Assembly (NCBI GenBank): GCA_037783415.1
Contig: JAZGTN010000038.1
Coordinates: forward strand, 62,001-126,000
Length of the DNA stretch: 64,000 nucleotides
Direction of reading: 5' to 3'
Origin: Leptasterias polaris
Taxonomy: Eukaryota > Echinodermata > Asteroidea > Forcipulatida > Asteriidae
Shown here: positions 38,601 through 50,600 of the stretch, piece by piece
Layout: the number at the start of each line of letters is the position of its first letter
Numbering within the stretch: position 1 is the first letter of the stretch
Notes under the pieces: model-generated
What the model saw: the letters and a program-made list of their open reading frames with translations, nothing else
The model's database searches: none
Told to the model about the DNA's origin: nothing
Made by a program: the position numbers and the translations under genes

Positions 38601-41600
38601 CAGGCCCTGCGCTCGTCGACGAAAGTCGACGATGGTAACAAAGCATAGGTAGGTGCGCCGTCGACGAAAGTCGACGATGGTAACGAAGCATAGGTAGGTG
38701 CGCTGTCGACGAAAGTCGCCAATGGTATTGAAAGGGTTAAACTGGTCTTGCCGGCTAGTCATTAACAAACTTAAAGGCAAACGCTGTAAAAGACAGGACT
38801 GTGTCATACCGTAGCAGCTTTCACAGGCCCTGCTGCCAGGTGAGATTGCTGGCGGTACACCCTGTGTTCCTGCGGCACTCAGCTGGCCCGGCAAGGTGAT
38901 GTTTGGCTTGCTTGGAATCTGATTGGGGTTTGGCTTGTTACTGAAGAAAAACAAAACAATAAAAAACCACAAGGTGTAAAAAAAAACCACAATCATGACA
39001 CATTATCAGGCATAATATCTGACCCTTGAAAAATATGAAAGTACTAAAATTTAGAAAACATGGCATGCACACATGTAACTACATGGTACTAAAGTGTGTA
39101 TGAAGAGCCACAGGCCGCGAAAATGCATTGAAATACTTTGCAACAGAAGAGCATAAAATGTAGGTCAAATCGTTTTTCAGGTTTCACGAAGAGCCACTTA
39201 TGTCAGTGTGCGCGTGATCACGTGACATGCGCCCCCCTTTCCTATGTAAAAATACGTTATCCAGTTGGGTGTTTAAGTAGGTCATCTCACTTTTTAGGTT
39301 TCACGAAGAGACCCGTATCTTTGACTAATTACTATGGCAATTAGCCAATATATCTTAGTCAATGGAGAGGTTAAACTTATACAGAATCATATGAGAGGTT
39401 TTTAACTGCAAACCGTGGCTTTAGTATTGCAGATTTTGCAGTTTTAAGCCCAGCATATAGCGTAAAATGTAAATCTCAATCAAGCGTTTGGACATAAGTG
39501 GCTCTTGTGAAAACAGTGACGATTTAACATCCGAGATATACTCACTAGTTGGGTATGTAGACTTGTTTGAGTTTGCTCTCAGCTTCGGCAGCTTTCAGAC
39601 GTTTCTGTTGGACGTAGCGATCCGTTGTCTTCCACATGTAATAATACTCTACAATGCTCTTTAAGGTTTTCCATGGAAGCTGTGTAAGACAAGAGATTTT
39701 AAACAAAATAAACATCAACTTCAAATCTTGGCAGTCTTCAAAACAAGAACTAGAATACTAATATTTCAACTGATATAAATGTTAACAAATCTTACTGAGA
39801 GAAATGTGAATAAGAAATACCGATGATGACTTACTTGAAATTATTTAATACTGGTAATAAAGACATAAGCTCAACCAAATAAGTGATGTTTGAAGATTTC
39901 CACGGTGTGAAGAATAGGAAGTAACTATTTATATTATATGTTGTGGGTATAGCTGTTTGTAAATCCTTTGGGAGGAGTGTTGGCTCTGAAAAGAACCACT
40001 TTTTATTTTTTTATTTTTTTTTATGCAAGTTCGCCCCAAACAAGGCTAAAAGCCACTCTTGGTAAGGGGCTATAAGAGGAAAATTATGAAACATGAAAAG
40101 AACTCAGGAGAGCTGGAGGTAGGAATTGATATTCCTCTTGAAACAGTCGACCACTGGTATGATCTTAATGTTTTGCACAGTATGCTCTGCTCATCTTCAG
40201 GAGAAATCCTACCAAATATTTGACTTTTACCAAAGTTTTTTTTTGGCAAGGGGAAAAGCCCCAAACTATATTACCTGAACTTTATTTCCAAATCCAAACA
40301 GAAGAAAGTGTACAATATATACAGAAAGAATGAAGGTGTAAATACATAATGCAGAGGAAGATATAAATACAACAAGCTTGGAAGTGGAGGGGGTCCATAA
40401 GAAGCACAGCTTGTTGAGTATGGCCCCCTGTATTATGTTGATTGTAGGTGGGGTACGTCGGAAGTAGGAAGGACCCAAGCTAGCATCAACACAATAGGTT
40501 AATCAAACGTAATAAAACATTAAGACAAACAATGGCTTGGCAAAGGATAAATTAGGAATTGAAAAACAAACTGAAATTTCAATCATTTTTTTTTTAGCAG
40601 AAAACCTCAAAAACATGGCAAATAATTTGGTCAATGCTGACATAGCCCTACGCAACACAGGTTTGACTTCACAGCATAAAGTATTTGTTTATTTTCAAAA
40701 TTGAAACCCTCGTCATTTTTCAGCATAAAAGATAAAGACAACACTAACAATTGGGTTGCCTTAGACATGTAACGTCAACATTTTATATTGTATTACCTAG
40801 TATCCATGACATACTTAAAAACAAACTAGCAGGGTTCAGTTTAAAAACTGTGCAGGGCATTCTGGACCCAAGTTTTTGAAGTTTTACCTAAGCATGCTGA
40901 ATTGAAACAAGGCATGTTTTTTACTTGGTGTTTATCTTTGAAATTAAAAGGCCTACTGTGCAATCTTGGGCATTAGGCCTATAAATGGTTTTATCTTGAC
41001 AATTTTTGTGAATTTGATCAGAGGTAACTAATAATAATAATAATAATAATCGAAGTCTTATATAGCGCCGGTATCCGCCAATGCAGGCGCTCATGGCGCT
41101 TGCTCAAAAATCTGCACTCTAGTCAGCTGAGCTCCAAGTGCACTGCTCGTGATATCTAATAAAATAGTTATAGTTATTATGCTCTGTGGTCAAATTCACA
41201 TGTCCATATCAAAATAATGTCAAAGGCAATGATTAGTTGTGCATGTTGAACAGATGTGTTTTGAGTGCTGATTTGAATGTATCAGTTGTGACAGCTGCCC
41301 GGACATTGTGTGGAAGACCATTCCATATCTTTGCTGCTGCGACTTGAAATGAGCGCTCTCCCCAAGAGTTGCGTGCCCTGTGTTCTTCAAGCAGAAATTT
41401 GTCTGTAGAGCGTAGGTTTTACAAATATTATTATTGTTTTCTTCGTTTGCGTATCGGCCACAATTTGTCCTGATACACTAGCTTGTGCATGGTGAGAACC
41501 CCAACAAGCTTTGATTTTTTTTTGCATGAGGCCTCTCTCGTGAGATATAGGCCATTGTAATAGAATAGAGATACAGCTTTGTGACAGTACGATAGAAGTG

Positions 41601-44600
41601 CATTTTTGTCAATTATTAATGCAGGCACAACACTTCGTTCTTGTCAGGGCAAGGCAATTTCTCCATAGGAGAGGGCACCACTTTGAGGGCAATAAAATCT
41701 TCTATTTGAACATGTCAAAAGACATCAAGGCAATGACCAGGGGCATGGAGGCAATTGCTTCCATGAAGCGTCAGGCCCGTACGTGAAATGAAAAAAGCAA
41801 CAGTAATCACGGGTGGGAATTATATAATGCATGAAGGGCCTACAACAAACAAAACCAACTGTGTTTCTTCACTTACAAAATCTTGTCTGATGTCGTTGAA
41901 GTCTTTCCCGTATTTCTCCAGAGCTTCTTCAAAGAGGTTGGCCTCCGAGGCAGACCACTCCTCCAGCTGATCATGACATATAACAGGTCCACCTGCTGGG
42001 ACTAGGGCTGATACAGCCTTGGTGATGTCATAACCCTGGTAATGCAGCATGTCCATTGCATGGAACTACACAAACAAAATATTAATAGTAGCTTCAGTAT
42101 CAATTGTTCATACATCCAGTACTTTCCCTTGACTTTCGTTTCCGCACTGATCGGACTGGTGAATTGAACCTTTGAGTTGTCCATAAGATTTCTCACTAGT
42201 CTGCATGTATTTCCAAAACATTTTCAACCAAATATCTTTGGTGTTTTTATAACAAACTTCTTTTTGTTTTTTTTGACAAATACAGTAGTTACTAACGGTA
42301 CTACCAAGCTGGTGCAGTTAGCTGCAACATCATTACAGTGTCAAACAACATGGTAAACCACATCATGGGAACACAAAATCAACAGTTTTGTTCAGCATTT
42401 TAACCTAAAATGCCCAGCTTTTTGATGTTTTTTGAAATTCTGTAAAAAAAATAATAATAAGTCTTTGTCACCAAACAAAAGTGTATATTGTTGATTTGTG
42501 TTGCCTGGGTATATCCCAAAGTCGATAGTATTTCTTGAGTGATACTGCCCTTTCGTGATAACATATGGTATATTATGGGTCGTATGTACGATTGATGACA
42601 CTTTTTGAGTACATAAAACAGATCGTACATGTACATGTAAGACCTTGGCACTGAAAGAGTTAAACCATCCTAACTTTTTTTTGGACAAATACAGTAGTTA
42701 CTAACGGTACTACAACATGGTAAACAACATCATGGAAACAAAAAATCAATGTAAAGAAGCCATGTTGCATGAAAATCCATATTTTTGTGAACAGATTAAA
42801 ACCGTTACAGTCCAAATTCTTTCTATGGACCCATTTCCAACATGCTGCACACTTGCACGTGCCTATCCTGTCCGCCATTTGGGGAGTCAAAAATGTACAC
42901 AAATGAATTGACTCCCAAAATGGATGAAATGACCCCTATGCATCATGCAAGGGGTCAATGTCCAAACAATTTGGTGTGGAGTGACATAGGAGAAGAGGGC
43001 ATAAGAGGAATTAGGCCACTCACTTGCCAAACTGCCTAGTCTGTCAGGGCTAAACAATGCATATTCTACACGTATAGATGGATTGCACATGACGTCATTG
43101 ACCGCCATCTTTGATGACAAACAATAGAAACGTGGCCGCGTTTATGCGCTATGCCTCTCAGCCAATGATAGCCTTTCACGCATACACGTTTCATCAACGA
43201 TGGCGGCCAATGCAAGGACTCTATTGAAAATTACATGAATTCTACACATGACACTACAAGGGTTGAATGCTACAAAACCAACTAGTCTTTATCTAAATGT
43301 CCAGAAATCTAGAAATCCTTCTTACCAGTGTTATATCTCTAGAGGCTGCAGCAGCACTCATATGAAGACTGGGTTGACGTACGGAGCTACTGCAGTCAAG
43401 GGCTCGGCCAAATGTACCAACCGACCTGGAAATTCAATCAATTCATTCATTTCATTGGTTTAATAGTATAAAAACAGCATGCAAGATGTCTCAGATTACA
43501 ACTCTTCCAAAGCATGGAGAAATGTTGAATCTGATACCAGACCCCATCATCAGAAAGGCAGGCTTCCAACCAGAGCGAAAACAGTGGTGTGCCCTGAATT
43601 GAATGAGGACTTGTCATAGTAGATGTGCCTACGTCATGCCACAAGTGGGGGATTGTGGACCCACAAGCATGTAACTACTACATATATTGCGCCCCACAAA
43701 GATCAGAGCGCTTTACAAAGCTTAGGCCACATAAATAAAGATACAAACAAACAATGCATTGATACAGATACAAAACTGTACAACAAAGGCATATGGCATA
43801 ATTACACATATATTAATGGGTTTTGATTCTACTTTTGAAAAGCTGGAGTGTGTTGGCTTCCTGGATGTTACGGGAAGGAAATTCCAGAGCAAGGGGGCAG
43901 AGGCTTTAGGGCACGATCTCCTCCAGTATGTGACTTAGTTTTGGGGTTATTGAGACGTGTTTTGTCAAATGATGAGCGGGTTGCATTACAGATGTGTTGA
44001 AAGAGATGACTTCTTGGAGATAGGAAGGTGCCATTGAGTTGATACATTTGTACATAATGACAAGAAGATCAAAATCAACATCAAAACTAATGTGTGTTGG
44101 GATTGGTAGCCAATGAAGGCGCTGTAACAACACAGCGCTCACACCCAGTTTCACATCTTACAACACTTCCAAATGCATATGTTTGGAGGCAGCTTTGAGG
44201 AACTCAATGTAAAACCAGAAGATAATCCTCGCTGGAGAACCTTACCTTGACCTTTACCCTTTGCTAGCTACCCGCATTAAGTAGCACACAAAATAATTCC
44301 GAAAAACAGGCTTATGAAACCTGTGATCAATGTTACACGAGTGACTCGAAAGTTACCCTTTTATACAGATAAATAAAAACACATTTCATGCAACCTATTT
44401 CCCTACATAATCAGTACATACCTTGCGAGTATAAGAAACTGATCAATTTGACGATCTTGTAGTTCATGATCCGAACTCCATACTTTAGTTTCCAGTTTTG
44501 CCAAATCTCGTTCATATTCTTCACCTGCAACAAACAAAACATCATTCATACTAAAATTATGTTTTTCAGAAGAGTAAGTTAGTTTTCATCGTCTGGCTTT

Positions 44601-47600
44601 CAAACTGACATGTACCATCCAACCAACTTTCTGAACATTTCATAATGAGGTGATCCTTTTTGCTTATTTCAATAAAGCTTTCAAGATCCACCATTTTGTG
44701 GCGTGTTGTGGCCAAGCAATCTGATGCATTGGACTCAAGATCTGGTGGCTAAATCATCAGAGTGTGGGTTCGATTCCCGGTCATGACACTTGTGTCCTTC
44801 AGCAAGGCACTTGACCATAAATATTTCTCTAAGCCCAGGTGTAAAAATGGGAACCTGAGAAAGCTGCGATAGCAGAATCAGGGAGATGCAGAATCAGAGA
44901 GAGTTGGCAGCTCTGATCATGCATGATACTCGCCATTGAAAAACGGGATTTGTCTGTTTTTTCTGCCTGTAAAAAAAAAGACAGAAATCCAAACATCCGA
45001 TTTTCCGAAAGCAAAAAGGTCGGAAATCCAATTAAGTTGCATTTAAGAATATCATGCATGTCTGGTAGTGTAAATACCCCTATTATTAATCAACACTACA
45101 CGCTTTGTGTGGAGCGTACCTTCAGCAAGTTTGGCTGGTGGCTCTGCTTGATATCGAGGTCCAACTCGGATCTCTCCTTTATCAGCAAGGAGGGTCTTCT
45201 GCTGAGGATCGTACACCAAGGAGTAGAAAAATGCATCCTGGAAAAAAAAAGGACAAATAAAAATAATTAAGAAACCAGCATTATGTTGTGGTTGAGTTGT
45301 CTAGTACATCGGCTTCAAGTTCAGATGCTGCAGTCATTAGAGTGAAGGTTCGAATCCCGGTCATGACATTTTGATAGTTATAATTGCTTTTCAGAGCTAT
45401 CACTTCTCCCCAACAAAGTTATTACATGGTGTGCCCATCACAATTTAGTAATCTCCACTAAGCAAAGCATCAAATACTAAAAGAAATTATAGGTCAATAA
45501 GGCCCAATATCATGGCTCTGCTTACCAACAAATCTGTGCTTCAAGTTTTCACATGCTAGCAAGGAATTTGTGTTTGTGTACAGAAATAACTCACATTGCT
45601 GAGCATCCAATATTTGGTATTTTAATGCTTGTTCATTGCTCATGTTTCGCTGTATTTTTAATATTCTATTGTGTATTGTAATTTTAGTGGTTTCTTTCAT
45701 TGTCATGCGCCTTTGAACAGGCTTGCCTGGAATTGGCGCATTATAATTTGAATTTTATTTGTTATTATATATTTATTATTTATATCCTCTGCTTACACAG
45801 CTAGTACCAAAATTTGGGCCAAGATAACCTATAGATAGTTCCCAGTAGACGCCATCTTTACGGGCAAATCGCATTTTGGCTTGCAGGCGCGTCAAGCGCT
45901 CAAATTATTAACGCAGCCGCGTCATTCACTAACCAATCATGCAATGAGTTTGGTGAAATGTGCGCGTGCTGCACGCCGTTCTCACGCGTAACGCATGACT
46001 GTGTGTTCCAAATTGCCCGTAAAGATGGCCGACTTACGTCATACTGCAACCTATCTATACATCATATTTGGTTTGCCTTATGATACAAGATATGTACCAG
46101 TCACTTCCAGTGAGTGGTGAAAGTTGTGTGCAGCTTCCACGGTCACTACAGTGGTACTTGCACAGCCTAATGCACGTGTGATATTAGACAGAGTACCAGT
46201 ACAAAAAGGGAAATCACAAAGAAAAAACAAAGTTGGGAAAATAAAAAAGTCAAAATTTGTGTGATATAGAGTACCAGTACAAAAAAGAAATTGCTGGAAA
46301 AAGGTTTTGAAATTTAAAAAGTGGAAATTTGCGTAAAGGCATGCCTGCTTAACACTTTTCATATGGACCAATCTTTGCTGGTAACCCACCTCTTTGGAGA
46401 GATACGACAGCAAACTCTCTGTCTCATTCAGTAATGTCACAGTACACTTCCCACGGATGTGTGTGGCTGGGAGTGTCTCCAGTTGGCGGGAGAGAAATAA
46501 CTCCCGATGCTTGAGCTGATGCCGTTGCTTCTCTGTTAGTTCTTCTAATGTTTCTTCTTGCTCATCCTCTAGGGCCACTGGAAAGACAAAAAGATCATTT
46601 CTTAAAAGTTATTTTTTCAGTGTTGGAGTAAATTGTTGGATATGTAACTCACTAGGACCCACTTTTTTTGTGGCGCTGCTTACCGCAGAATTATGCGCTT
46701 GTGGCGTCCAGAAAAGTGTGCAGTCTAGGGGAAGTAGTGCCATGAAATTGTGTACAAATAGCAAGACAAGAATGCTTAGCTCAACAGCCATTCTTCTCTG
46801 GTGTGCACCTGCTCTACATCAGCTGTAGAAAAGGGCCTCAATACCACTTGATAGAAATGTGTGGTAACATTTTCCAGAAAGACTAATGGAAAAGCTGGGA
46901 TTTGCCATGACAGCCAAAGACGGCCCCTGAAAGTAAATAATGAAGCTGCCGTCGATTTCACCAAACTCTTCCTAACTTAGGACTAGTCCTAGACAATGCT
47001 AAGAGATAGGACTAGTTAAGTTAGGATGAGTTCTCGTCCTAACTCGAGATAGGATTAATCCTTGCGTTTCGTGAAATCGGCTGCTGGTGCATTCAGTATC
47101 TTTTTGATTCTATTTCTGTGGACAAGACACAATCTTTAAAGGGGGGAGACGCAATCAGATTGCAGTTAACTAGTAGGATACTTTGAGACTTATCCCAGTC
47201 CTTCTGATTTGAGGCGTGCGATCGCACCCGCACGCCATCGCACGCCTAAAAGCTTTCCCAGGAGTGCGAATAATCACACGCCTGATACCTCTAAAATGCA
47301 CGCCTTGGCATTCATTTTTGGCGTAATCATACTTCATAAGGTGCCCTTAATAAAATTGTACGATGCATACTAAATATCCGGTTATTAGTTTACATTTTTA
47401 CAGTTCCGATAAGCATCAAAAAATTCCTCAAAACACAGACCGTAATGCGCTCACCACAATTTTTACACAACGCACGCACGCAGTCACGTCGTTTCCAATT
47501 TTCAGGTTCGTAGTCTTTTTCAAATATCGTTCCTTTGGGTGCAACAACAAAGTTAGGAAACATTGAAAGCAAGAGGGCGCTTAAAAACAATGCCATACTA

Positions 47601-50600
47601 TTGAAGGAAAAGCCCTCTATTGGTTAAATATCCGTGCATTATGCGAAAGATAACAACACGGCTTGAACAAAGACTTTACGTGTCTGTGCGATGCATCGGG
47701 GGATAGGGTTTTTCCCCCGAATTGCAATAATCACCATCGCTGGTGCGCGATCTAAAACCACCGTGCACTTATCAAGGAGCCACTGGTATCCACGCAAAAG
47801 CCGTCGACGACAGCATGGTCTTCAAAGCACACAGTTCCTCAGAAATGTCAGCTTGTGTACGAAAACTGCGCAACGTATAGGCTTTATTTTACAAAAATGA
47901 CGCCATTTATGACATTTTGAATCATCAGAAAGATTATTTTACTGTAAAACGTAAGATTATTTTCTTCTTAAATGTGTTTTGTTTGTTGTTTAGGGGAATT
48001 TTTCGCGGAGTGTTTGTGCAAAGTCGAAATGCTGTGGGGGTGTGAAGACGCAGTGTTTTTGATCATCCGTGGTTATGTTAACGTTTTTTCAATCTTTCAA
48101 TCGTCTTTTTAAATTTGTTTAAATTTTGTTTTTGCCATGAAGCCCCCAAATTCGACAAAAACACGTGGTGCCCTTTTTACACTTACGAAATAGCTGTGAT
48201 GCCCTCAAAATTCTAGAAAAGGCACGGCAATTATTGCCGTGCCCTTTTCAACACGAAGTTCGAGGCCTGTTTGGTCTACAAAATGTGTTTCTGTACGATC
48301 TCAGCATGTACCACAAATTTGGCGTTTTGCAAAATCACACCCCTCGAAAAAATCCAGGTGTGCTTTTTCCCACACGCCTGTGATTTTCAAATCAGAAGGA
48401 CTGTTATCCGGTAGAATTAATTTTCAAGAACGATTGATTTTAGTACATCTGCTATTTAGCATTTTCAAAATCTCCCGTTGTATATGTGTGAAACTGTTCA
48501 CGATACTAACTTATTGCACGGCAGGTTCCCAAGTTGTGTATGTCCCAAAACAATAATCCCAAACCTCCCATGAGACTAAATCCATGGCATAGAAACTCAT
48601 TGATTGCTCTGCCTGGCCACAACCTACAACATGGTTGGTTTTTCCACAACGTAGATGAAGGATTTGGAGGGATTTAGATTTGGAGGGATTTGGCTTAAAG
48701 TCTGATGATTGGGATGACTTACATGCATGTTTATCTGCAAGCTGGATGAGTGAGCTTGGGATGTCCCTCCTCCTGTAGAAACAAACCACCTTGGCTTCAA
48801 CATTGCCGCTTGCAGTCTAAAATTCAGAGATACAACCGTTATAAGAGCTAACATGAATTGTAATTGGCAATGCTATCAAGGGTATAAGTAAACTCTGGCC
48901 CAATTTCATAAAACTGTTTCGCTAAATACTTTTGAAGAACAGACAAACATGTTCAGCAGAAATGAGTTACGATGACAGGTAATTATAAAACAAATGTGTT
49001 GACCTTTTCATTAGACAACATTTCTATTATTACTGTATTTTCTTGTTTACTCACAACCCTTACCCTTGATGCTTTCCGAGTCCTGTGGGGGGAAAAACCC
49101 ACTGGCTTATTCGGGTGGGATTCGAACCCACAGCCACTGTATTCTAGAGCAGATGTTATGCAGTAAAACCACCGAGCATGCTTGACGTCAACAGGCCTTT
49201 CTGAAAAGCCAGTTTGTATCCTAAAATGAGGTTGTGGGTTTGAATCCCATCAGAGACTACTGTGGATTTTCCTCCCGCATGACTCGGAAAGACGAGTATA
49301 CAGAGCTTATCAAACAGCCGTGTAAAGCCTGGTTAGTTCTTCACGCGAAAGGGAATGCGAATAATCGATATCTGTGACGCAATAATTGATACGCGCCCTT
49401 TTTCCAATTGTGACTCAAGAAAGTATGAACCGGGCTGAAGAATTTAAAAACAAAATTGTATTCTTTATCCTGATGCAATTATTACATCCCTTATCCTGAT
49501 GCAATTATTACATCCCTTATCCTGATGCAATTATTACATCCCTTATCCTGATGCAATTATTACATCCCTTATCCTGATGCAATTATTACATCCCTTATCC
49601 TGATGCAATTATTACATCCCTTATCCTGATGCAATTATTACATCCCTTATCCTGATGCAATTATTACATCCCTTATCCTGATGGTACTCACCTTGTTTAG
49701 TTCTTCAATACGCCTGATGAGGTACGGTTGCGAAGATGATGTCTCAAAATAGACATAATCTACAGTGACACAAAAAGAAAATATTAGTCACTATACACAA
49801 AGAGTTGTCTCTTAAGGTGGCATACTATCCAGACTCATGTTCCCGTATTTGGAATAAGAAAAAAAACAAAAACAAAAAAACCCAATTTACTTATCTTGAA
49901 GGAATATGTAAATGAAGATACATTTCCTGCAAACTTCTTTAGGTTTAGGAAAGCCTACTACATGTACATTCAAATTATCACCTACTTTTATAAATTAGTT
50001 CCTTTTTAAATCATATGTATACTGTATGTACTGTCGTTTGACCAGTTCCGGATCACTTTTTGAATTCACGATGTTTTGTTTGCATTCTCTTTAAAGAGCG
50101 GTTACAGGATGCTCTGAATTTTTTAGTTTTTACATTTTTCCAATAGATGGAGTCCCAAAGAAATATAAAAAATTATTATGAGTCCCTTACCTCACGCTAA
50201 AACAGAGTAAAAATGTCTTTTCCTTGAAACACTCCCAGCCCAAAATCTGAAAACGCGAGGTCAAACAAACCATGCGTTACAGGATTCGTGATGTCACCGG
50301 CGGCAAGTAGTTTGGACCTGCCTATATGAATGTACAGAGCTAACGCAATATAAACCGCCAAGCTCCACCATTTGCAATCAATACGGCCGAAAATGTGACT
50401 CTTCAATGGACGACCCAACAGGTTAAAAACCAGCAAGACAATTTACAACGGATTTGTGATTTAGGGATTTTCGTTCTTGAATGGGCAAGGCGATTCCGCA
50501 GCTTGGCTTGATTTTGAGTACATCGATCCACATATCGCAAGTAGACTGGTACTTTGTTTACGTAAATGTTATCAGTATGGCGAGGCATGAGGACCCAGTC

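Noticed and set aside
46078..46578. 166-codon minus-strand frame taken as a separate protein
   Set aside because: Only its first part is MTA exon 4. The rest is read-through into intron 4 after the GTGGGT donor.
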